DNA from: Streptomyces hiroshimensis
GTDB lineage: Bacteria > Actinomycetota > Actinomycetes > Streptomycetales > Streptomycetaceae
Assembly: GCF_014650335.1 (NCBI RefSeq)
Contig: NZ_BMUT01000015.1
Location: forward strand, 106,202 to 170,201
DNA: 64,000 bases
Direction: 5' to 3'
The first letter of the stretch is position 1, and each line of letters starts with the position of its first letter. Below, one piece after another: positions 16,823 through 25,418 of this stretch. Below the pieces are notes generated by a model. It was not told the origin of the DNA and did not search any database. It saw only the letters and a list, made by a program, of their open reading frames with translations. Both the position numbers and the translations under genes were made by a program.

Positions 16823-19207
16823 TCAGCAGGCGCCCGCGTCCTGCCACACCCCCCACTCGCCGGTGGTGCCGGGCTCGTCGCCCTGGGTCCACCACCTGGC
16901 CTTCCAGGAGTGGGACTTCCAGGCCACGGTGGCGCCGCCGTTGTAGACGGCCGCCTTGTCCCACTGCGGTGCGGTGCAGGTACCGCCGGTGGGCTTTCCC
17001 GTAGGGGTGCCCGTGGGCGTACCCGTCGGGGTCGGCGTGGGGCCGCCGGGGTCGACGACGGTCGTGCCGCGGGCCAGGTCGCCGGCGAGGGCGTACGTCT
17101 TCCCGCCGAAGCTCACGCTCCAGTTGGACGGGGTCGACACCGGCAGGTAGTAGACGAAGTCGAGGTCGGCGGAGGCGCCGGGCGCGAGCGGCTGGGAGGC
17201 GGGAAGCTTCACGGAGACCCGGTTGTAGTCGCCCTTGAGGCCGCCGATGTTGTCGGCGGCGGTGTGGTCGCTGCGGACGACCTTCAGCCCCCAGCCCGAC
17301 TGGTCCTTGGCGTTCCCGGGCGCGGAATTGCCGTAGTCGAACTGGAATTCCGTGCCGCCGGGGAGGGCGGCCTTGGTCCGGTTGGTGATGTGGATCTTCG
17401 GGTTGATCGGGTAGTTGCTGTCGCCGAGCGGGAAGTTCGTGAAGCTCACGTCCACGTCGAGGACCTGGGCGGGCAGTTCGGTGGTCGCACGGCGGGCGCC
17501 GTAGGCGGGGGCGGCCTTGAACGCGTCGTACATCGCGGTGGTGAGGGTGGTGCCCGGTTCGTACTGCCCCTTGGCGGCGTTCCAGCCGTAGTCGCCGGCG
17601 AGTTCCCAGACCATGGTCCCGCCGAGGCCCTTGTCGACCACGTACTGGGCCTTGGCCTTCACCGACTGCTCGTCCTCGGTGGACAGGAAGACCTTCTTCT
17701 CCGCGTTCCACAGCCACGGCGCTGTCAGGCCCGTGTCGTAATTGCGGGCGTAGGTGCCGGTGAGCTTGGTGCCGGCCGGGAAGCCGTACTTCCCGGCGTA
17801 GTCCCCGACGACGCCCTTCTCCAGGTTCTTGGCGTGCCACATCGGGTTGGAGCCGGCCGGGGACTCCTTGCCGTCGTCGTCCTTGTCATGCCAGAGGTTG
17901 TCGATGCCGACGGCGCCGTCGCCGCAGGTGGTGAGGCCGGAGCCGGCCGGGCAGGAGGTGGTCTTCGCCGTGCCCCACAGGCCGTTCGTGCCACCGGTGA
18001 CGTTCTTCCAGCCGCGCGTGTAGTAGGGCAGGCCGAGGTTGATCCGGCCCGCGGGCATCGAGCCGCGGAAGTAGTGGTAGGCCCAGTCGCCGTTGAGGTA
18101 GCCGATTCCGCCGTACTGGGCGGTGGTGTAGACGCCCCACTTGGCGAGCTCGGCGTCCTTTCCGTCGTCGTAGAGCGCGGCATTGGGCCCGACGAATTCG
18201 TTCCACGCGCCGTGCAGGTCGTACGACATCACATTGACGTAGTCCAGGTACTTCGTGGTCTGGTACGTCTCCATGCCGCGCAGCAGATATCCGGAGGAGG
18301 GTGCGGCGACGGAGAGGAGGTAGTGCTTTCCGTCCGCCGCCCCGGCCCGGTCGAGCTTTTCGCGGAGCGTCTTCATCAGTGCCGCGTAGCCCTTGTTCAG
18401 GCCGCCGCGCCGGGCATTGGCGAGCGCCCAGTCCTTGGGGTTTCCGGCGTCCTTCATCGACGTCGGGTATTCGTAGTCGATGTCGACGCCGTTGAATCCG
18501 TACTTCTTGACGAAGGCGACGGCCGAGTCGGCGAAGGTGTCGATTCCGGCCTGGTTGACCGAGCCGTCGGCGTTGGTCGCCGTCTTGTAGAAGCCGCCGG
18601 AGTCGACGCGCTTGCCGTTCTCGTCGATGTAGCCGCCGGTCTCGGCCCAGCCGCCCACCGAGATGAGGGTCTTCACCTGGGGGTGCTGCTTCTTGTACTT
18701 GTTCAGCAGGTTGAAGTGGCCCTTGTAGGGCAGGTCCGGGTCCATCTCGGCGCCCGCGACGCCCGGCCAGGTCATGCCGGTCGCGGGGTTGTCCGCACCG
18801 TCCGCGCCGACGGAGATCTTGTCGTCGGGGCCGACGTGTGCGAAGGCGTAGTTGAGGTGGGTGACCTTGTCCCAGGGGATGTCCGGGGCGAGGTAGGCGG
18901 GGGTGCCGTCCTTGCCGGTGCGCCAGCCCGTGAAGTAGCCGATGACGCGGCGCTGGTGGTCGGCGCCCATCTTCTCGCGGCCGGCGGAGTCGTAGACGGA
19001 GCAGTACGGGACGTCGGTCCCGGGGGTGGTGTAGAGGCCGTCGGGGCGGCAGGCGGCCTGGTCCTCGGCATGCGACGCGGTCGCCGAGACCGTGCCGATC
19101 AGCAGTCCGGCCAGGGCGGTGCCGACGGCGGCGACGGTGATCCCGCGGCGGGCGCGGGAGCCGGTACAGGATCTTTCCCGGCGCTCCCGGTTCTCTCGGA
19201 ACAACAC
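16823..19207 (-). CDS. Secreted GH18 chitinase with C-terminal chitin-binding domain
   Basis: The 794-aa product has an Arg-rich signal (ARRGITVAAVGTALAGLLIG, cut after about ASHA) and a GH18 barrel (about residues 85-520). The catalytic strand reads FNGVDIDYEYP with D242, D244 and acid E246; the first position of DxxDxDxE is Asn (N239) instead of Asp. A beta-sandwich module follows (about 545-700), then a PTPTGTPTG linker and a CBM5/12 domain (about 740-794) with WKARWWTQGDEPG. It hydrolyses chitin outside the cell. Streptomyces coelicolor ChiD may be the counterpart, but I do not fix the symbol. The GTG start has GGAGGACC 8 nt upstream. The promoter carries chitinase-type operators. Confidence 0.9.
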   Translation of the reverse strand: MLFRENRERRERSCTGSRARRGITVAAVGTALAGLLIGTVSATASHAEDQAACRPDGLYTTPGTDVPYCSVYDSAGREKMGADHQRRVIGYFTGWRTGKDGTPAYLAPDIPWDKVTHLNYAFAHVGPDDKISVGADGADNPATGMTWPGVAGAEMDPDLPYKGHFNLLNKYKKQHPQVKTLISVGGWAETGGYIDENGKRVDSGGFYKTATNADGSVNQAGIDTFADSAVAFVKKYGFNGVDIDYEYPTSMKDAGNPKDWALANARRGGLNKGYAALMKTLREKLDRAGAADGKHYLLSVAAPSSGYLLRGMETYQTTKYLDYVNVMSYDLHGAWNEFVGPNAALYDDGKDAELAKWGVYTTAQYGGIGYLNGDWAYHYFRGSMPAGRINLGLPYYTRGWKNVTGGTNGLWGTAKTTSCPAGSGLTTCGDGAVGIDNLWHDKDDDGKESPAGSNPMWHAKNLEKGVVGDYAGKYGFPAGTKLTGTYARNYDTGLTAPWLWNAEKKVFLSTEDEQSVKAKAQYVVDKGLGGTMVWELAGDYGWNAAKGQYEPGTTLTTAMYDAFKAAPAYGARRATTELPAQVLDVDVSFTNFPLGDSNYPINPKIHITNRTKAALPGGTEFQFDYGNSAPGNAKDQSGWGLKVVRSDHTAADNIGGLKGDYNRVSVKLPASQPLAPGASADLDFVYYLPVSTPSNWSVSFGGKTYALAGDLARGTTVVDPGGPTPTPTGTPTGTPTGKPTGGTCTAPQWDKAAVYNGGATVAWKSHSWKARWWTQGDEPGTTGEWGVWQDAGAC

Positions 19208-19323
19208 GATCAGGTCCTCCAGGTGGGGTGCCCGGCGGGGCCGGGCGGGCGGGGGGTGAGCGTCGTGCTGTGGCCCGCCGGTGTGCGCACACCGGCGGGC
19301 CGTACTCCTCGGAGGTGTGGCAG

Positions 19324-19366
19324 AGGTTAAGAGGACTAGACCAGTGCGTCAATAGGTACGGACCAA
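19324..19366 (-). promoter_or_regulatory. Chitinase promoter with DasR-like / direct-repeat sites
   Basis: On the minus strand, TTGACG (19347-19352) and TAACCT (19324-19329) are 17 bp apart. The spacer holds TGGTCTAGTCCT (19332-19343), whose first half matches the DasR consensus TGGTCTAGACCA. TTGGTCCGTACC (19355-19366) lies just upstream of the -35. Paired 12-bp repeats of this kind are known from chitinase promoters. The predicted transcript start is about 110 nt before the GTG. Confidence 0.65.
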
Positions 19367-19552
19367 GTCCGGAAACCGGAGCCGGACGCTCCCCCGCGAC
19401 CCCCTGTTCGCCTTGTCCCGACCGGGGTCTAGTGCGTCACATCGCCGTGGACACCGCGCCGCCGCCCGGCGTACGCTCGGTCCCGTCGACCAGCGGTTTT
19501 AAGAAGCCGCAGGCCGTACGCATGTAGCATGACCTGAAATTCAGAAAACGCA

Positions 19553-19679
19553 GCGCACTCCGGGGTCGGTGAAAGTCCGAACCGGCGGTTACAGTCCGCG
19601 ACCCGTCCGCAGCCAGCGGCCGGTTGACCAGGTGAAATTCCTGGACCGACGGTTAAAGTCCGGATGGGAGGCAGTGCGC
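19553..19679 (+). promoter_or_regulatory. FMN riboswitch (RFN element)
   Basis: The closing stem pairs GCGCACT (19553-19559) with AGTGCGC (19673-19679). In between are the conserved words GGTGAAAGTCCGAACCGGCGG, CAGTCCGCGACCCG, AGGTGAAATTCCTGGACCGACGG and AGTCCGGATGGGAG. It should lower expression of the rib operon when FMN is plentiful. Confidence 0.95.
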
Positions 19680-19739
19680 GGCGGGTATGCATCGGCACAC
19701 CGTCGCAGGTGGTCCGCCCTCACCGGGCGGCCCTTCCCG

Positions 19740-19760
19740 CACGGCCCCGCAAGGGCCGTG
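19740..19760 (+). terminator. Hairpin in the riboswitch expression region
   Basis: An 8-bp perfect stem CACGGCCC/GGGCCGTG with a 5-nt loop lies between the riboswitch and ribD, after a CCGCCC/GGGCGG hairpin at about 19713-19730. One of these may be the off-state terminator. Confidence 0.45.
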
Positions 19761-19845
19761 GTGTCCCCCGTTGCGGCGTACCCGCTTCTTTCGTCGTCCC
19801 GTACGACAGCCCCGGAGTCCGTGCCCGAAGAGGCAGGAGGACCCG

Positions 19846-20973
19846 GTGGCCACCGCGACCGAAGCAGACGCGATGCGACGCGCCATTGCGCTCGCCGCTC
19901 GCGCCCTTGGCGCGACGAGCCCCAACCCCGTCGTCGGCTGCGTCATCCTCGACCCGCAGGGCACCGCCCTCGGCGAGGGATGGCACCGCCGCGCCGGCGG
20001 GCCGCACGCCGAGGTCGAAGCCCTCGCCGCGGCCTCCGCCGCCGGTCACGACGTGCGCGGCGCCACCGCCGTCGTCACCCTCGAACCCTGCAACCACACC
20101 GGCCGCACGGGCCCCTGCGCCCAGGCCCTGATCACCGCCGGCATCGCCCGGGTCGTCTACGCCGTCGCCGACCCCACCGACGATGCCACCGGCGGCGCGG
20201 CCACCCTGGCCGCCGCGGGCGTCGACACCGAGGGCGGCCTCCTCGCCGACGAGGCCGCCGCCGGCAACGCCGCCTGGCTCACCTCGGTGCTGCACGGGCG
20301 CCCCTTCGTGCTGTGGAAGTACGCCGCCACGCTCGACGGGCGCAGCGCCGCCGCCGACGGCACCAGCCGCTGGATCACCTCCGCGGACTCCCGCGCCGAC
20401 GTCCACCGGCTGCGCGCCGAGGCCGACGCCGTCGTGGTCGGCTCGGGCACCTTGCGCGCCGACGACCCGCACCTGGCCGTGCGGGACCACGAAGACGCCG
20501 TACAGCCGCTGCGCGTCGTCGTCGACACGCACGCCTCGGTCACCCCCGGCGCCCGCGTCCTGGACGACGCGGCACCGACCCTGATCGCCGTCGGCGAGCA
20601 CGCCGACACCACCCACCTGCCCGGCGTCGACGTCGTGCGCCTGCCCCGCGCCGGGGCCGACGGCGGCGGGCACGGCGGCCTCGACGTACACGCCCTGCTC
20701 GGCGAGCTCCACGCGCGCGGCGTCCGCTCCGTACTGCTCGAAGGCGGCCCCGCCCTCGCCGGCTCGTTCATCTCCGCCGGTGCCGTCGACCGCGTCGTCG
20801 GCTATCTGGCCCCCGCCCTGCTCGGTGCCGGACCTGCCGCCCTCGGCGACGCCGGCATCGGCACCATCGCCCGGGCCCTGCGCCTTGAGGTGACCGACGT
20901 CGCCCGGCTCGGCCCCGACCTGCGGATCACCGCAGTCCCCACCGCTTCCGCCACCGCCCCTGAGGAGAACTGA
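19846..20973 (+). CDS. ribD: Bifunctional riboflavin deaminase/reductase RibD
   Basis: The 375-aa product catalyses two steps of riboflavin synthesis: deamination of the pyrimidine from GTP, then reduction of its ribose. The N-terminal deaminase has zinc ligands H54 in HAE (54-56) and C82/C91 in PCNHTGRTGPC. The C-terminal reductase starts near RPFVLWKYAATLDGRSA (about residue 155) and contains VLLEGGPALAGSF. The GTG start at 19846 has AGGAGG 6 nt upstream; earlier in-frame ATGs lie inside the riboswitch leader. It is the first gene of the rib operon, and the next gene starts 2 nt after its stop. Confidence 0.95.
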   Translation: MATATEADAMRRAIALAARALGATSPNPVVGCVILDPQGTALGEGWHRRAGGPHAEVEALAAASAAGHDVRGATAVVTLEPCNHTGRTGPCAQALITAGIARVVYAVADPTDDATGGAATLAAAGVDTEGGLLADEAAAGNAAWLTSVLHGRPFVLWKYAATLDGRSAAADGTSRWITSADSRADVHRLRAEADAVVVGSGTLRADDPHLAVRDHEDAVQPLRVVVDTHASVTPGARVLDDAAPTLIAVGEHADTTHLPGVDVVRLPRAGADGGGHGGLDVHALLGELHARGVRSVLLEGGPALAGSFISAGAVDRVVGYLAPALLGAGPAALGDAGIGTIARALRLEVTDVARLGPDLRITAVPTASATAPEEN

Positions 20974-20975
20974 CA

Positions 20976-21593
20976 GTGTTCACCGGAATCGTCGAAGAAC
21001 TGGGCGAGGTCGTCTCCGTCGAGAACCTCGGCGACAGCTCCCTCTTCCGGCTCCGCGGCCCGATCGTCACCCAGGATGCCAAGCACGGCGACTCCATCGC
21101 CGTCAACGGCGTCTGCCTCACCGTCGTGGAGACCGCCGACGGCGAGTTCACCGCGGACGTGATGGCCGAGTCCCTCAAGCGCTCCAGCCTGGGCTCCCTC
21201 GTCTCCGGGTCGCGCGTCAACCTCGAACGCCCCATGGCCCTCGGCGGACGCCTCGGCGGCCACCTCGTCCAGGGCCACGTCGACGGCACCGGCACCGTGC
21301 TGGAGCGGATCCCCGGCGAGCACTGGGAGATCGTGAAGATCGGCCTGCCGGCCGGGCTCTCCCGCTACGTGGTCGACAAGGGCTCCATCACCGTCGACGG
21401 CATCAGCCTGACCGTGGTCGAGGCCGGCGACGACTTCTTCACCGTCAGCCTCATCCCCACCACCCTCGAACTGACGACGCTCGGCATCAAGCAGCCCGGC
21501 GACCTCGTCAACCTGGAGGTGGACGTCCTCGCCAAGTACGTGGAGCGGCTGCTCGGCACGCCCGCCCGTATCTCCGGGGAGACCGTCGCATGA
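20976..21593 (+). CDS. ribE: Riboflavin synthase alpha chain
   Basis: The 205-aa product joins two lumazines to give riboflavin. It has the typical duplicated beta-barrel: MFTGIVEELG start, first copy with NGVCLTVVE (about residues 44-52), and second copy with GHLVQGHVDG (about 93-102) and DGISLTVVE (about 140-148). Length is normal for the family. The GTG start is 2 nt after ribD; its stop overlaps ribM by ATGA. Confidence 0.95.
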   Translation: MFTGIVEELGEVVSVENLGDSSLFRLRGPIVTQDAKHGDSIAVNGVCLTVVETADGEFTADVMAESLKRSSLGSLVSGSRVNLERPMALGGRLGGHLVQGHVDGTGTVLERIPGEHWEIVKIGLPAGLSRYVVDKGSITVDGISLTVVEAGDDFFTVSLIPTTLELTTLGIKQPGDLVNLEVDVLAKYVERLLGTPARISGETVA

Positions 21594-22243
21594 GCGCTCT
21601 CGACTGGCTGGGCGGCGAGGCGTTCGGCGTCTTCGGGCAGCACGTCATCTGGTCCGACGCGATCGGCAACACCATCGGCCTCGCCGCGCTCGCCCTCGGC
21701 TGGCGGCGCTCCATATGGACCTGGCCCGTCCAGTTCCTCTCCGGCGTCATCCTCGTCGCCGCGTACGCCTCGGCCCACCTCAGCGGCGGCGTCGGCAAGC
21801 AGCTCCTCGTGATCGGCGTCGCCCTGTGGGGCTGGCGGCAGTGGCACCGCGGCAGGCGGCAGGCCCAGGACGGCTCCATCGCCGTCCGCTTCGCCGGCTG
21901 GCGCGAGCGCACGGTGCTGCTGGCCGGCACGGCGCTGGGCACGCTGGCCGTCGGCGCCCTGTTCACCGCCGTGCCGGAGCTGTCCTGGAACCCCTGGCCC
22001 GACGCCTACATCTTCGTCGGCACGCTCGCCGCGATGGTGGCCCAGGCCCGCGGGCTGGTCGAGTTCTGGGTGGCCTGGCTGCTGGTCGACGTCGTGGGCG
22101 TCCCGCTCGCGTTCAGCAGCGGCCTCGCCTTCTCCGGCCTCGTCTACGTCATCTACTTCGCCCTGGTCCTGTGGGGCATGCGCGACTGGTGGCTGCGCTC
22201 CCGCGAGAGCGTGAAGCCCGCACTGGAAGGAGCAGCAGCATGA
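21590..22243 (+). CDS. ribM: PnuC-family flavin transporter RibM
   Basis: The 217-aa product is an integral membrane protein with about 7-8 helices of the PnuC family (GNTIGLAALALGWRRS; WPVQFLSGVILVAAY; WNPWPDAYIFVGTLAAMVAQARG). PnuC relatives carry nicotinamide riboside, but in actinobacterial rib operons this member is the riboflavin transporter RibM. The location between ribE and ribBA under the FMN riboswitch supports the flavin role. Both ends overlap the neighbours by ATGA, so translation is coupled. Confidence 0.9.
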   Translation: MSALDWLGGEAFGVFGQHVIWSDAIGNTIGLAALALGWRRSIWTWPVQFLSGVILVAAYASAHLSGGVGKQLLVIGVALWGWRQWHRGRRQAQDGSIAVRFAGWRERTVLLAGTALGTLAVGALFTAVPELSWNPWPDAYIFVGTLAAMVAQARGLVEFWVAWLLVDVVGVPLAFSSGLAFSGLVYVIYFALVLWGMRDWWLRSRESVKPALEGAAA

Positions 22244-23568
22244 CCGTTCTGGACACGGAGAACTGGCCGATGGCGGGTGAGGCCGGGGAGTTCGCCCTCG
22301 ACTCCGTCGAGCGCGCCATCGCCGACATCGCCGCCGGCCGACCGGTCGTCGTCGTGGACGACGAGAGCCGCGAGAACGAGGGTGACCTCGTCGTGGCCGC
22401 GGAGAAGGTCACCACCGAGATCGTCGCCTTCATGATGAGCGAGTGCCGCGGGCTGATCTGCGTCCCGCTGGAGGAGGACGACGTCTCCCGGCTCGACCTG
22501 CCGCAGATGGTCGCGGACAACACCGAGTCCATGCGCACGGCCTTCACCGTCTCCGTCGACGCCTCCCACGCGCACGGCACCGACACCGGCATCTCCGCCG
22601 CGGACCGCGCCGTCACCATCCGCCTGCTCGCCGATCCGGCCGCCGTCCCCGGCGACTTCGTCCGGCCCGGCCACGTCTTCCCGCTGCGCGCCAAGCCCGG
22701 CGGCGTCCTCGCCCGCAACGGCCACACCGAGGCCGGCACCGACCTCGCCCGGCTCGCCGGGCTGCGCCCCGCCGCCGCGATCGTGGAGATCGCCGGCGAG
22801 GACGGCGCGATGCTGCGGCTGCCCGAGCTGATCCCCTTCGCCCGCAAGCACGGCCTCGCGATCATCTCCATCGAGGACCTGATCGCCTACCGCCGGGCGG
22901 CGGAGGCCACGGAGGCCGCAGTTCCGCAGGCCTCCGCGGCCCCGGGCGTCCGCCGCGAGGCGGTCACCCGGCTGCCCACCGCCTCCGGCGAATTCCGCGC
23001 CCACGGCTATCGCTCGACCGCCGACGGCGTCGAGCACATCGCCCTGGTGGCCGGTGACCTCGGTGACGGCGAGGACGTGCTGGTGCGGGTCCACTCCGAA
23101 TGCCTCACGGGCGACGTGTTCGGCTCGCTGCGCTGCGACTGCGGCCCGCAGCTGCAGGCGTCCATGGAGCGCATCGCCGCCGAGGGCGGCGTCGTCCTCT
23201 ACCTGCGCGGGCACGAAGGCCGCGGCATCGGTCTGCTGCCGAAGCTGCGCGCCTACGAGCTGCAGGAGGACGGCCGCGACACGCTCGACGCCAACCTCGA
23301 ACTGGGCCTGCCCGCGGACGGCCGGGACTACGCGGCCGGCGCGGAGATCCTCGCCGACCTGGGGGTCCGCTCGCTGCGGCTGATGACCAACAACCCCGAC
23401 AAGAGCACGGCCCTGGTCCGCCACGGGCTGAAGGTCACCGGCCGCGAGCCCGTGCCCGTGCAGGCCGGGGAGCACAATCTGCGGTACCTGCGCACGAAGC
23501 GGGACCGCATGGGCCACGACCTGCCCTGGCTGGACGGCGCGCACGTGGCCGCCTGCGACAACCAGTAG
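22240..23568 (+). CDS. ribBA: Bifunctional DHBP synthase / GTP cyclohydrolase II
   Basis: The 442-aa product makes both precursors of riboflavin. Residues about 20-225 are the DHBP synthase, with DDESRENEGDLV, ECRGLICVP and RPGHVFPLRA. Residues about 240-430 are GTP cyclohydrolase II, with the zinc-binding SECLTGDVFGSLRCDCG (three Cys) and YLRGHEGRGIGL. The ATG at 22240 overlaps the ribM stop. Direct repeats begin at its stop codon. Confidence 0.95.
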   Translation: MTVLDTENWPMAGEAGEFALDSVERAIADIAAGRPVVVVDDESRENEGDLVVAAEKVTTEIVAFMMSECRGLICVPLEEDDVSRLDLPQMVADNTESMRTAFTVSVDASHAHGTDTGISAADRAVTIRLLADPAAVPGDFVRPGHVFPLRAKPGGVLARNGHTEAGTDLARLAGLRPAAAIVEIAGEDGAMLRLPELIPFARKHGLAIISIEDLIAYRRAAEATEAAVPQASAAPGVRREAVTRLPTASGEFRAHGYRSTADGVEHIALVAGDLGDGEDVLVRVHSECLTGDVFGSLRCDCGPQLQASMERIAAEGGVVLYLRGHEGRGIGLLPKLRAYELQEDGRDTLDANLELGLPADGRDYAAGAEILADLGVRSLRLMTNNPDKSTALVRHGLKVTGREPVPVQAGEHNLRYLRTKRDRMGHDLPWLDGAHVAACDNQ

Positions 23569-23624
23569 ACGAATCAGCCAGTAGACGAATCAGCCAGTAC
23601 ACGCATCACCAGTAAACGCATCAG
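23562..23624. repeat. 16-bp direct repeats between ribBA and ribH
   Basis: Two perfect copies of CCAGTAGACGAATCAG and two degenerate ones (CCAGTACACGCATCA, CCAGTAAACGCATCAG) lie head to tail. The first contains the ribBA stop codon. Confidence 0.8.
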
Positions 23625-23651
23625 CATCACACCGAACGAGGAGAGTGGAAC

Positions 23652-24137
23652 GTGAGCGGCAAGGGCGCCCCCGAGCTGAGTGTGAAGAACTGCCAGGACC
23701 TGCGGGTGGCCGTGATCGCCGCGCAGTGGCACGAGAAGGTCATGGACGGCCTGGTCGACGGCGCCCTGCGCGCGCTGCACGACCTCGGCATCGACGAGCC
23801 CACCGTGCTGCGTGTGCCCGGCAGCTGGGAGCTGCCCGTCGCCGCCAAGGTCCTCGCCGGCCGCGGCTACGACGCGATCGTCGCCCTCGGCGTCGTCATC
23901 CGCGGCGGCACCCCGCACTTCGACTACGTGTGCCAGGGCGTCACCCAGGGCCTCACCCAGGTGGCCGTCGGCACCGGCGTCCCCGTCGGCTTCGGCGTCC
24001 TCACCTGTGACGACGACGCCCAGGCCCTGGACCGGGCCGGCCTTGAGGGTTCGAACGAGGACAAGGGCCACGAGGCCGTCACCGCCGCCGTCGCCACGGC
24101 GGTACTTCTGCGCTCGGTGTCCGAGCCCTGGCACTGA
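23652..24137 (+). CDS. ribH: Lumazine synthase
   Basis: The 161-aa product condenses the pyrimidine and DHBP into 6,7-dimethyl-8-ribityllumazine. It has the family motifs VAVIAAQWHEKVMDGL, the VPGSWELPVAAK stretch (about residues 55-66), GVVIRGGTPHFDYVC with the catalytic His (about 82-96) and a late GFGVLTCDDDAQA. GAGGAGAG precedes the GTG. It is the last rib gene; the hisE promoter lies at its 3' end. Confidence 0.95.
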   Translation: MSGKGAPELSVKNCQDLRVAVIAAQWHEKVMDGLVDGALRALHDLGIDEPTVLRVPGSWELPVAAKVLAGRGYDAIVALGVVIRGGTPHFDYVCQGVTQGLTQVAVGTGVPVGFGVLTCDDDAQALDRAGLEGSNEDKGHEAVTAAVATAVLLRSVSEPWH

Positions 24138-24161
24138 CAGCGGGGGCGGACCCCGTAGGGT
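24134..24161 (+). promoter_or_regulatory. Promoter of hisE (CTGACA-16-TAGGGT)
   Basis: CTGACA (24134-24139, touching the ribH stop) and TAGGGT (24156-24161) have a 16-bp spacer. The hisE ATG is 10 nt after the -10 and has no ribosome binding site, so a leaderless or near-leaderless message is likely. Confidence 0.6.
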
Positions 24162-24171
24162 AGGACGCACC

Positions 24172-24441
24172 ATGTCCAAGAAGACGTTCGAGGAGCTGTT
24201 CGCAGAGCTCCAGCAGAAGGCCGACGGCGACCCCGCCACCTCCCGCACCGCAGAGCTGGTGGGCAAGGGCGTCCATGCCATCGGCAAGAAGGTGGTCGAG
24301 GAGGCCGCCGAGGTGTGGATGGCCGCCGAGTACGAGGGCGCCGACGCCACCGCCGAGGAGATCTCCCAGCTGCTGTACCACGTTCAGGTGATGATGGTCG
24401 CCCGCGGGATCTCCCTGGACGACGTCTACTCCCACCTCTGA
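24172..24441 (+). CDS. hisE: Phosphoribosyl-ATP pyrophosphatase
   Basis: The 89-aa product performs the second step of histidine synthesis, hydrolysing PR-ATP to PR-AMP. It has the all-helical MazG-like signature: FEELFAELQQKADGDPATS, then KKVVEEAAEVWMAAEYE with the metal-binding acidic residues, and QLLYHVQVMMVARG. Length is normal. hisG follows 80 bp downstream on the same strand. Confidence 0.95.
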   Translation: MSKKTFEELFAELQQKADGDPATSRTAELVGKGVHAIGKKVVEEAAEVWMAAEYEGADATAEEISQLLYHVQVMMVARGISLDDVYSHL

Positions 24442-24521
24442 CCCCGCCGGCACCGGCCCCCGGTGCCATCGCAGTTCCTCCCTACATCCGCACATCCCCA
24501 CGCACGAAGGAAACCGACCTC

Positions 24522-25370
24522 ATGCTGCGCATCGCCGTTCCCAACAAGGGTTCTCTCTCCGAGCCTGCGTCGGCGATGCTCCATGAGGCCGGCTACCGCC
24601 AGCGCAAGGACCGCAGGGAGCTCGTCCTCGTCGACTCGGCCAACGACGTCGAGTTCTTCTTCCTCCGCCCGCGCGACATCGCCGTCTACGTGGGCTCCGG
24701 CAAGCTCGACATCGGCATCACCGGCCGCGACCTGCTGCTGGACTCCGGCTCGCAGGCCGAGGAGATCATGCAGCTCGGCTTCGCCGGCTCCACCTTCCGC
24801 TACGCCACCCGGCCGGGCACGGCCAGGGACGTCAGCGAGTTCGGCGGCATGACCGTCGCCACCTCCTTCTCCGGCCTGGTCACCAAGCACCTCGCCGACA
24901 ACGGCGTCGACGCCGCCGTCGTCCACCTCGACGGCGCGGTCGAGACCGCCATCCAGCTCGGCGTCGCCGAGATCATCGCGGACGTGGTCGAGACCGGCAC
25001 CACCCTGCGCAACGCCGGCCTGGAGATCATCGGCGAGCCGATCCTGAAGTCCGAGGCCGTCGTCATCCGCCGCTCCGGCGCCCCCGCCGACGACCCCAAG
25101 GTGCAGCAGTTCCTCCGCCGGATGCAGGGCGTCCTCGTCGCCCGCCGGTACGTGATGATGGACTACGACATCCGGGTGGAGCACGTCGAGCGCGCCGTCG
25201 CCCTCACCCCCGGCCTGGAGTCGCCGACCGTCTCCCCCCTGCACCACGAGGGCTGGGTCGCGGTCCGCTCGATGGTCCCCTCCAGCGACGCCCAGAGCAT
25301 CATGGACGAGCTGTACGAGCTGGGTGCCCGCGCCATCCTCACCACCAACATCCACGCCTGCCGCCTCTGA
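24522..25370 (+). CDS. hisG: ATP phosphoribosyltransferase, long form
   Basis: The 282-aa product commits ATP and PRPP to histidine synthesis. It starts LRIAVPNKGSLSEPA and has DIGITGRDLLLDSG (about residues 66-79) and the PRPP-loop region EIIADVVETGTTLRNAGL (about 151-168). A C-terminal ACT-like regulatory domain (about 210-282) marks it as the long form, usually inhibited by histidine and independent of HisZ. GAAGGAA precedes the ATG at 24522; upstream in-frame codons overlap hisE. Confidence 0.95.
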   Translation: MLRIAVPNKGSLSEPASAMLHEAGYRQRKDRRELVLVDSANDVEFFFLRPRDIAVYVGSGKLDIGITGRDLLLDSGSQAEEIMQLGFAGSTFRYATRPGTARDVSEFGGMTVATSFSGLVTKHLADNGVDAAVVHLDGAVETAIQLGVAEIIADVVETGTTLRNAGLEIIGEPILKSEAVVIRRSGAPADDPKVQQFLRRMQGVLVARRYVMMDYDIRVEHVERAVALTPGLESPTVSPLHHEGWVAVRSMVPSSDAQSIMDELYELGARAILTTNIHACRL

Positions 25371-25418
25371 CCGGCCCGGCCCCTCCACCCAGCGAGAGCA
25401 CCAGAGAGCACCAGCGAC

